Assembly: GCA_036186865.1 (NCBI GenBank) | Contig: AP025048.1 | Span: 28,319,019 to 28,383,018 of the forward strand | Direction: 5' to 3' | DNA: 64,000 bases | Source of the DNA: Eustoma russellianum | Lineage: Eukaryota; Streptophyta; Magnoliopsida; Gentianales; Gentianaceae | Shown here: piece by piece, positions 1 to 8,589 of the stretch | Layout: the number at the start of each line of letters is the position of its first letter | Position numbering within the stretch: position 1 is the first letter of the stretch | Notes under the pieces: generated by a model | The model's input: the letters and a program-made list of their open reading frames with translations, nothing else | What the model was told of the DNA's origin: nothing | Database searches by the model: none | Position numbers and translations under genes: made by a program

Positions 1-2
1 TT

Positions 3-479
3 CAAGCCTATTGTGATGATGATTGGGCAGGTTGTCCAGTCACTCATCGTTCTACTACAGGTTATTTGGTTTTTCTTGGTTCGGTTCCTATTTCTTGGCG
101 TTCTAAGAAGCAATCCGTGGTTTCTCGTTCTTCAGCTGAGGCTGAATATCGTGCTATGGCATATGCGACTAGTGAGATTGTTTGGTTACGACGACTGCTT
201 GTTGATCTTGGCGTCCCCATCTCGGCGCCTGTAGTACTTCACTGTGATAATCAAGCTGCTTTGCATATTGTGGCTAATCCTGTTTTTCACGAACGCACGA
301 AACACATTGAGATTGATTGTCATTTCATTCGTCAACATTATTCTAATGGTCATATTATGCCTCAGAAGGTTTCTACTACCCAGCAATTGGCGGATGGCCT
401 TACCAAATCTCTTGGCCCAGCGGATTTTCAGCGGTTTTTGGGCAAGTTGGGCATTATTGACATTCTTGCTCCAACTTGA
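3..479 (+). pseudogene. Ty1/copia RNase H, C-terminal fragment of pol
   Basis: Open frame entering from the left window edge and ending at TGA 477-479. The translation shows the usual copia RNase H landmarks in order: a DDDWAGC stretch, STTGYLVFLG, SWRSKKQ, SRSSAEAEYRA, HCDNQAALHI, FHERTKHIEIDCHFIR and a C-terminal QLADGLTK. RNase H degrades the RNA strand of the RNA/DNA hybrid during reverse transcription. The 159 readable residues have no internal stop, so this end of the element is well kept, but the rest of pol lies outside the window and its coding state cannot be judged. The stop is followed within 10 bp by a purine-rich tract and an LTR-like sequence, as expected at the 3' end of a copia element. 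Confidence 0.9.
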
Positions 480-489
480 GGGGAAGTAT

Positions 490-723
490 TGAGATAATAT
501 CTTTAGATATTGTAAATATTAAGAATATAGATATTGTGTGTATGTTAAGATATGTGGAATATATTTGATAGGATGCTAACTTATTTCTAGATAGAGTTGT
601 AGTTGTAGATAGCTTTATCTTTCCTTAGTTGTAGTGAGAAGTGGTTACTTCTCTGGTTATATGTACGTGTAATACCTCTTGTATTTTGATATACAGAAAT
701 ATTACGTCTCAAATATTTCTTCA
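490..723 (+). repeat. Probable 3' LTR of the copia element ending at 479
   Basis: A purine tract (GAGGGGAAGT) follows the pol stop. The sequence then begins TGAGATAATATC and runs AT-rich to a candidate terminus ...ATTTCTTCA at 723. The length of about 234 bp suits short copia LTRs. The matching 5' LTR is outside the window, so both ends are inferred from TG/CA and position only. Confidence 0.5.
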
Positions 724-1177
724 GTTGGTAAATGTATCTCAGAAGTTTATTTCTAGGGTCACAGCAAAAGCACGGCAGAAACACAGTAGAAATAGATTTA
801 CATGAGCAATATACCGCCCAGAAGGGGAACACAGTATACGAGCTACATGCCACAGATCAGTTTAACAGCAATTCTGACAAGAGAGGAGTAGAACTGTTTG
901 AAACAGTCCCAAGCAAACTTCCTTCACGTCAAACGTAAAAAACAAGCTCGCCTCTCTGATAAACGGAATATTCATAGTGCAAACATATCAGGTCATGTGC
1001 ATGATCTGGTCCTATACCGAAATACTGATCTTCCACGAAAAGATATACAGAGGGGAAAAAAAGGAAAAGGGGTGGGGGGGGTGATGAAACATCATAGACA
1101 AATAACCAAGTGCAAGTGACATATACAATCACATTGCATCATACGAAAAGTAAACAAGATCCATAGTACCACACACA
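724..1177. other. Unassigned sequence
   Basis: Lies between the copia LTR and the nucleostemin-like exons. It may be intron or downstream sequence of that gene, which runs on the minus strand. It contains a G-rich run near 1070. No coding family, RNA gene or repeat was recognised. Confidence 0.4.
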
Positions 1178-2066
1178 TCTCAAGCATCGCCTGATCAAAA
1201 ATGACCGGGCAATTTGCTGGGACTTCAACAGGGTTAAAGTCGTTGACAGATTTAAGGCTACCAATAAATGACGATTCATTTCCATAAGCATCGTCCACGT
1301 TAAATTCCTTCCCAAATTCTGAGACAATCTTTGCCTCAGAAGGGTCTTCACTTCTTGCTGGAGGCATAGTGTAGTAGGGAATTTTGCCTGGAACAAAGAC
1401 GGAATGTCAAGAATAACGCAGTGGCATCAGCAGCATCTAGTATGCATCAACTAATTTTGGCATATCGGAAAATGTCAGTAATAAAGGTAGGAAATGGCAC
1501 TACAACTCACCCTCATTCCACTCATGTAAAACAATCCTGGCAGCGGCATCAACATCCACAATGCCACCCTTTCTAAGCTTTCCTCTCACAAGAGCAACCT
1601 TCTGAAGAAAATCATCAACTGAATCAAAACTGGGAACCTTAAACAAAGTTACCAGAACCTTTTCTGGACACTTGAGAATTTCTTTCATTGCAATATCCAC
1701 CAAAGTTTGAAGTGAGTCATCTAATCAAAAATAAATAAATAAATAATTTTTTAAAAAGAGTCAAGGGTGGTTGACTACTAAGTCAAATGAAATCCATATA
1801 CCAGGTGCAATAGGATCATCCAATTTCTCAATCCTTTTGCGATTTCGTAGAGCTATAGAGGCATCATTATCTGAACATTTGAGCAACACGACTCCAGGGC
1901 TGTCCAACAATTTAACATTCTTGTCTAACTGGACTTCTTGCATTGATCTTGTCAATCCAGGAGTTACACCAACATTGGCAACATGAGATCTCTTCAAACT
2001 GTTTATCAAACTGCTCTTACCAACATTCGACAAGCCAATAACTCCTACCGTGATATATTTCTTGAT
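1178..2066 (-). pseudogene. Nucleostemin-like GTPase (NSN1/GNL3 family) fragment: three exons with introns
   Basis: Three minus-strand exons read as the middle and C-terminal part of a plant nucleostemin-like nucleolar GTPase, a family implicated in ribosome assembly and cell proliferation. Exon A (2066-1802) follows an acceptor CTCCAG and encodes VGVIGLSNVGKSSLINSLKR (P-loop, G1), GVTPGLTRS (G2 region) and LLDSPGVV (G3). It ends at donor CTG/GTATATG. Exon B (1720-1511) encodes VDDFLQKVALVRGKLRKGG and AARIVLHEWNEG, with donor G/GTGAGTTG. Exon C (1387-about 1178) encodes KIPYYTMPP and SSFIGSLKSVNDFNPVEVP, and probably ends at GAT/GTGTGTGG. Phases join without a shift and no stop interrupts. 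The N-terminal exons, upstream G4 region and acidic tail exons are absent, so it is a gene fragment. Introns show it was duplicated as DNA, not through mRNA. Other exons of the same family occur at 38703-39451. Confidence 0.85.
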
Positions 2067-3348
2067 CTGGAGCAGATACCTTTTGCTAGCGGATAGAATA
2101 CATGCTAATGTAGCACATAAACTTTTTCTTTTTTTGGTAATTATGTAGCACATAAACAAAAGTAACAACCACCATTAAGCAACTCCATGATTTACAAACG
2201 ACCAAGACACACAATCCTCCTCAATCACAAGCATCAAATAAATCTTCAGTATCTGTGACAAGCCCCATATCTTCAATAACCACATTTCTAAACAGAAGCT
2301 CTACTAGAAAACCCTTTGAAGGGAGGCCCGGGGTCTTTTTCGTTTTGAAGGGAAGAGGCGGCAGATGGATTTTGCTGGGTGGGGGCTGCCGTAGGTTTGG
2401 GAGGTGTGTTTAGGGTTGATTTATGTGTTAAATACATATAGGATGAGATATTATATGATATATTCTTAGGTATAGGGTTGAATGATACGTTTGTCAGAAC
2501 TGTTATGATAGGGGAAACCAGCATGTTTCCCACTACCCTTTTTCAATACTAAACTCAATGTCACAATCCTTAAATTTATTGTATTTTTCCTAAAGCATCG
2601 GTTATTATCTTGGTTTGGGAAAGAAAAGAAAAGGAAAAACAACTTAAATTTGATGAAGGTTATATCTCTAATCAACTACTCTCGTGTGGTTTATCCATTG
2701 TTGTGTTTTGAGTTAGGTGTACATGCGAGTTATCTTTGGGTAAAATCAAATTCAAATGGTTGTTTCATTTTCTTATAAATCTATTCTTGTTGATAAATAA
2801 CATCAGACAAACATTATTTTATTCAGATTATTTTTCAAATCAACTAGTGTCATCGTCTCCTAAATTAAGTTCTAACTTTTACCCACACAAAAAAAGTTTT
2901 GTTTCTAGGGGCTGCTTTGTTCTTGCTTTGTTCGATGCTTCCTATATATAGGCAACTCCTTCAGCTCTTATACATTAAAATGCATCCACAGGGTCAGTCC
3001 AAATGGTAGGCTAAGATCTGTTGTACCTAACATTTACAATATAACTTGCAAATGTACAATTTTCCCCCCTTTCTTTTTCGTCATGCAGTATCTATACGTT
3101 AACCTTTTTTTCCATGTTGAAAAAGTCCACTTTCTATAAGGCAGCCTTGTTCAACAAAAAGAAATTGTTTCTTAAAAAATTTACAAGATGCAAGCAAATT
3201 TTGTGGAACGTCTAAACAAGAAATAAAGACATGCTATTTTTTGGTGTCCTCTGATGTATCATCTAATGTACTACAATGCGTTTACAGGATTGAAACTTGT
3301 ATTAGAGTCCAACTAAATTGGAGATTTCTCTTCCTTTCCAACTATTTT
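2067..3348. other. Unassigned AT-rich sequence
   Basis: About 1.3 kb upstream of the nucleostemin-like exons in transcription sense. The 5' exons of that gene would be expected here but I do not find them. A GC-richer patch lies near 2310-2400. Short open frames have no recognisable motif. Confidence 0.4.
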
Positions 3349-3602
3349 TTAAGATTTGCTTTAAAAGATCAAAAGTTCGATTCCAAAGACAGGCACAGTG
3401 TGGGTGTTCCACTGATGCTAGGCCGAAGGTGGGGTTTGAAGGAGACACCTTGTGTGGGTCACTGCGTAAGTCCTCACCCAACCTAGGAGGCCTCTGGGCT
3501 CCTGATTTGCATCCTCCACAATGCTCCTCGGGACTGGGACGGTGGAGGTCCAAGGCGAGGATTTTGCCTTTTGCTCATTAAGAGGCAAAAACAAAAAACA
3601 CA
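3349..3602 (+). mobile_element. tRNA-derived SINE, 5'-truncated
   Basis: Matches the complete minus-strand SINE at 37018-37292 from just upstream of the B box (AAAAGTTCGATTCC) through the body to the 3' segment GCTCATTAAGAGGC and its A-rich end. The A-box half is missing: before 3349 the sequence is unrelated. Non-coding; mobilised by LINE machinery in trans. Confidence 0.7.
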
Positions 3603-3991
3603 ACATACAAATGCAAACGCCTGACAATTGATATGCTTAAACTTCAGCATCCTTGAACTAAAAGGCAGTGACCACCCACCTCCACCATCTCAGAGACACA
3701 TCTGCTCAGGCAAGAAGTTGATGATGAATCAGCAAGAACTAGCCCTTGATGATACATGCATTCACGGTGGGCAAATAGATGCTAAACCGACGTACATAAA
3801 GGACAACTATGTATATGACATTAACCAATACAGTGCAATATTATTCATTTACCCATCGCCAAAAATTTTGGAAGTTAATCCCTCAACCACGCTCTGGAAC
3901 CTCTAAAACGTATTTCTTTCTTTTTTTTTCTATTCCTTTTCTGGCAAGAAACCACTTTAGGCCTGTTACGCAATTTTTCTCTCGATTCAAG
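3519..3991 (+). repeat. Unknown repeated sequence X, copy A
   Basis: Bases 3519-3816 recur directly at 4127-4424 with equal length (298 bp each) and few differences. The stretch 3603-3991 recurs inverted at about 36650-37017, almost unchanged. The block starts inside the SINE tail and continues into sequence I do not recognise. A 92-codon open frame (3628-3906) is nearly identical in the inverted copy, but no family is apparent and near-identity of recent duplicates is not evidence of coding. Confidence 0.75.
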
Positions 3992-4126
3992 CTGTTGTCA
4001 TCCATGTTAGACATATTGTCATTCTCAAGTAGACCCAATTTTTGTTTTTTTGCCTGGATAAGTAGCGTCACTCAGAGGGTAAAGATAGAAAAATATAAAA
4101 AACAAAAAGAGGAAAAATATAAAAAA

Positions 4127-4424
4127 CAATGCTCCTCGGGACTGGGACGGTGGAGGTCCAAGGCGAGGATTTTGCCTTTTGCTCATTAAGAGGCAAAAAC
4201 AAAAACACAACATACAAATGCAAACACCTGACAATTGATATGCTTAAACTTCAGCATCCTTGAACTAAAAGGCAGTGACCACCCACCTCCACCATCTCAG
4301 AGACACATCTGCTCAGGCAAGAAGTTGATGATGAATCAGCAAGAACTAGCCCTTGATGATACATACATTCACGGTGGGCAAATAGATGCCAAACCGACGT
4401 ACAAAAAGGACAACTATGTATATA
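4127..4424 (+). repeat. Unknown repeated sequence X, copy B
   Basis: Direct repeat of 3519-3816, including the last part of the SINE. It is flanked on the left by an AAAAATATAAAAAAC-rich stretch. Homology stops at GTATAT in both copies. Confidence 0.8.
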
Positions 4425-4746
4425 CGATATAAACGATGAATTAAGTCAGTGGAGCTCCAAAGTTTCTAACACAGAATGAACGAGACAATCAAGACATATC
4501 ATAACTGTTTCGTCTTTCTTTTATTCCTCCCTCTTCGGAGTGCTTATGAGACAGCTTTTTCTACACCTATGAATCGAAGACCTCTAAAACAGAGAGCGTA
4601 CAATTTTGTGCATAAAAGCATCATGTTATTCTGGCTCCTAACACGAGCTCCTCAAGACCAAAAGAATCCAGAATTCTGGAACCAACACCATCAGGGAATG
4701 CCCTTTCACTTGCTGCACCTGCACAGATTGCGCTACCTACTTCTAA

Positions 4747-4884
4747 AATCCAGTGTCTGAAGAACAGTTTCTGCTTATGGAACAACTGGACCAACAAGAA
4801 AAGGAAATCAAAGAGAAACCGGAAGAGAGATACAAAGAGAGGGAGAGTATGAGGCAACACATGAAGCAACTTCAAGCAAAATAA
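4747..4884 (+). other. Exon-like short ORF, charged and helical
   Basis: After a possible splice acceptor (TCTAAAATCCAG at 4742-4753) a frame reads PVSEEQFLLMEQLDQQ, then EKEIKEKPEERYKERE, and ends at TAA 4882-4884. It is Glu/Lys/Gln-rich like a coiled-coil tail and looks more protein-like than its surroundings. The upstream exon is not identified and no family is recognised. It could be a terminal exon of a captured host gene, or chance. Confidence 0.25.
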
Positions 4885-5100
4885 ATGCCGAATCACCTCA
4901 AACAGAGAACATATTCAAGTTGCAATTGCAGAAAGGATCTAATGGGCTGAACTCGACAAACTTCCAATAGAAAATAACTAATTCCATGCAGCTTTCCCAA
5001 GTATGTGTACACTAGGGGGGAATTGAAAACACAGACACACATAGATATACGCTGGTATATCTATATTATCTATCGATCTTTCTACCTATCTAATTTATTT

Positions 5101-5263
5101 ATCTGGAACCTCTGAAGCTATTTCTTTCTTTTTTTCTATTCCTTTTCTGGGAAGAAACCACTTTAGGTCTGTTATGGAAATGTTACACATTAGTTAGTAC
5201 TCCAGATCATTAGAAAGCATATTCACATTTCCAAAGCTCACCTGGATCTAGGAATTTCTTCAA
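5101..5263 (+). repeat. Unknown repeated sequence X, partial copy C
   Basis: Repeats the segment CTGGAACCTCT...CCACTTTAGG of copy A (3893-3962), then continues into sequence that matches the inverted copy at 36577-36650 (TTAGTTAGTACTCCAGATCA and onward). The left arm therefore holds X in rearranged pieces, whereas the right arm keeps it contiguous. Bases 4885-5100 between copies hold nothing I recognise. Confidence 0.65.
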
Positions 5264-5268
5264 GTCTT
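5264..5268. repeat. Left target-site duplication of the SIRE element
   Basis: GTCTT directly before TGTAGGATC. The same five bases follow the distal LTR end at 16779-16783. A 5-bp duplication is the copia integrase signature. Confidence 0.9.
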
Positions 5269-8200
5269 TGTAGGATCTGCAAGGCACCACTAGAAGGGGG
5301 GGTTGAATAGATGGTGCGGAAAATAAGGTTTTTAAAATTTCTTTAAACCTAACCAATTCAAGTTCTGAAAACAGATTCTGTTTTCAGGACCAGTTTTAAA
5401 ACGTTTTTAAAACTAGGTTAGAGGTCTCCAAAAATTATGAAATTTTGAGAGAACTTAGCCTCAGATGTTATGAGGGTCCCCTAAAAATTTCAAATCAAAA
5501 TTCAACCTTTAACCCCTTGAAAAACCGTTGGCACTCAGATTGTGCAAATCTGCCAGAACCGGTAGATGGTTTTGAAAAATTAATTCCTATTTGTGTGAAT
5601 GTCCAAATGATCTGAAAATTTGACCAATAACTCTTCACACACTATAATTAAATGGGTTGAAACAGTTTTTGAAAATTCTTTTGGGAAGTAGGTCAAATAC
5701 ACCCAAAGTCTCAACCTTTGCAAGTCTGAAAATCAGACTGCACTAGTCTCAGAACTTTTGATGTTTGAATGACTTATACTTGTCCAAAAGGGTTGAAACT
5801 TGTGCCAAATTAACCCTAGAAAATTTATGTATGTTTCTGGAAATTTTTATAATTTTTAGAAAACGTTTACTATTTTTGCGAACGTGAACAATATGAGTAA
5901 ACAGCGCAGAAACTGAAACGTAAATGCAGAAAGTAAATTGCACCGAGATTTTTATACTGGTTCGGTTATAAACAACCTACTCCAGTCTTCAAGGAACACC
6001 TTCCTTGGTTCACACTATTCACACACACCACACACCTTACCGCAGGGTTGATAGAGTTACACCTTAACTCCAACCCTTTACAAACCTTGTATTGTGAGTA
6101 CAATTCACACGAACACCACCACCTCGTAAGAATGAAGATTGATCACACCTTGATCAATCTTGTACAAAGATGAATGAATGGTGGTTTCTATGAAGCCTAT
6201 TCAAGAATGAAAGAAGTAAAATACAATAGGCTTTTTACAAGAGAAGAAAGAAAGAAAGTGTAGGAGAAGAAAGACTTGGTACTTTGATCACTTTAGAATG
6301 CAAATCTTGGTGTTGTTTTTGTTTGTTCTCCTCTTCCTTCCTTATAGCAATGCAGCCGTCCCCCCCTTGGCCTTCTCCCCTCTTGAAAATTTCCTTTTAA
6401 TTGCTTGGGAGAGTGTAAGACATCATGGTGACAATGTTTTGCTTACTTGGCATCACTCCATTGGACCATCATTTAGTCATTGCTTACTTGGCACATTTTG
6501 ATTGGCTCAATGTTGTCATCATTTGATGACATGGAAAATCTGAAATAAACACTAAATATTTTCCAAATAATCAATTATTAAATCATGCCATAATTGTCAC
6601 ATTTTGTCATAAAGAGCAAGACACACAAATATCTTCCTTCCATCTTCAAAAAATCGGCCACACCCTTTTGTTAATGCTGAAATTTTCAGCATTTACAAGA
6701 TGAGATAAATTCAGATTTCTTCCATTTTTCCTTTGAATTTTTTTCCATAAAAATAAATCAATTATATAAGGTAAGTCTTGCTACCAAATGAAGAGTGAAC
6801 TTGGACACTAAGAAGAGCAAGATTCGGCCAGCACATCCCCTCACACATGTTGAAAAATTTCAGCATGTGTGATATGAAAAATATCACACTTAATTACCTT
6901 ACATACAATTCAAATCATTTCCATAACTCCTTTGATTTATCCTTTAATGAAAAATTGACAAAATACCTTGATTAATGGTGAAGAATTCGGCCATGGTATG
7001 TGTAACATGCTGAAATTTTCAGCATGTGACATATGAGAGGTATATGTTGAGAACTTACCTTTTGTAGCTTCTCTCTTTGATTTCTCAACATTGTATGATT
7101 GATCCTTGACCAATCAACATGCCAACAAGGCTCCACATGTGCTTCATCTCAGCTGTAGTGACGTTTAAATGTGTATATACATGTGCTGAAATTTATTTTT
7201 GCTAACTTTGTAAAATAGTGCACATTTAATAATACACACATGTAATATTCCAATCAGCCCTTAATTTAATTTTCTAGAACACTTTAAGATGTATATTATA
7301 TGTAAAAAGTGTCTAGATACGTGTCACATGATGGTCAAGAAAAACGTTCCATGTTAAGTGCGTAGAAAACCGAATTTTCGATATTTATCGATTATCCGAT
7401 TTTTCTCTAATTTAAATTCCAACTTTTGCACATGATATATATATTATGTTATACATAATATATATAATATATACTTTAAATTTCAGCACTTGGCTGATTT
7501 AAAGTGGTACCATAAACATGTGACAAAAATAAAATTGGAATCTTCACATTTTGGCCTAAATGTGGGGTGATTTGTGTGTGCCAACATGGAAGGTATTTTT
7601 GGCTGATCATTTCATGTATGGCACGAAATTTCCATCAATTTTTGAGGTATATGGGCTGGCCATTTATTTATGGCAAGTACGTGACACGTTGGCGAAGTTT
7701 CGGTATTCGTCCGATACGACAAATTTCGGTTTAGAACCTTTTATCGTGTCGTATTTAATTTGTCATCACCATATCTTATATCATATTATATAAGACCTGA
7801 ATATACTCATAAATATGAGTTAAGTATTGTGGTGTGACGTTAACGCACGTACGTAAGATATATAACGTGTCGGTAGTACGTTGGAATACATGTGTATGTG
7901 CCTTTTATAAAAAAATCTGAAAATATAGTATATATATATGTATAAAACGTGTGGAATTAAATGTGGGGAGGAGGAGAAGACTTTCCTTCCATAGCCATGT
8001 TGCCTTTGTGCCTTTTCCAAATGCATCTTCCTTTAATGAACTACTTAGTTTATTAAACTAAGTACTTCACTTAATGAACTACTTTAGTTCATTAATTTTG
8101 GCACCTGAAAATAGCATAAACTCAACAAATGTTCGCCATATGATGTAAGCTTTAAAGCTTCATGGCTTGTTAGTACGACAACATAATATATGAGTTAAAT

Positions 8201-8325
8201 AAGGCAAGTTATCATGCATACATGTACACTTGTGTATATATATATATACACTCAACGTTTATATATATATATATATATATTCAAATTTCTTATTTTGAAA
8301 TCACTCAAACCCTCTTATTTCTACA
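5269..8325 (-). repeat. 3' LTR of the SIRE element
   Basis: 3,057 bp, near-identical to 13711-16778. It holds a long U3 with three CATGCTGAAA-type hairpins (about 6674, 6848 and 7005), a (TA)n run at 8260-8280 close to the U3 start, and a TATAAAAA box about 690 bp from the U5 end. Confidence 0.95.
5949..5956 (-). promoter_or_regulatory. Candidate TATA box, 3' LTR
   Basis: TATAAAAA on the minus strand within CCAGTATAAAAATC. The same string stands at the equivalent place in the 5' LTR and the related LTRs, upstream of a putative R/U5. Core promoter role is inferred. Confidence 0.45.
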
Positions 8326-8540
8326 ATCTCCCCCTTTTGATGATTTTCAAAATAACTAGTGTACATGATTTAAGTGTTATCTCTCCCCCTTGAATTATGC
8401 ACAGATTTGAAATTTGAATTTCGAATTTCAAATCCGGCTCCCCCTTGATTTATGCAATTAGAATCAATCAAATTCGGCTCCCCCTTAAATCTCTCTCCCC
8501 CTTAAATCATGCTTCTCTCTCCCCCTTTATTTTGGAAAGT
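8326..8540 (-). promoter_or_regulatory. Array of polypurine tracts before the 3' LTR
   Basis: The tract touching the LTR reads AAAAGGGGGAGAT on the minus strand and is the expected plus-strand primer. Five further AAGGGGGAG-type tracts lie within 210 bp (near 8381, 8438, 8479, 8497 and 8519 in plus coordinates). Reiterated tracts also occur in the other SIRE-type elements of this window. Confidence 0.8.
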
Positions 8541-8589
8541 TAATCAAAAGATTCCTGTCAAAAAGGAAAGTAAATCAAATAATATCGCA

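Noticed and set aside
1178..2066. Functional nucleostemin-like gene.
   Set aside because: Only middle exons are present; start, G4-containing upstream exons and tail are missing on both sides.
3628..3906. 92-codon frame identical but for one residue in the inverted copy (36705-36983), suggesting a conserved protein.
   Set aside because: The two copies are recent duplicates, so near-identity carries no coding signal, and copy B breaks the frame. Composition and start context are unremarkable.
5749..5943. 64-residue frame recurring in the LTR leader (also 14194-14388, 56609-56803, 61039-61233), as if a conserved upstream ORF.
   Set aside because: It starts with GTG, not ATG, and is broken in LTR a. 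Homology of the LTRs explains the recurrence.
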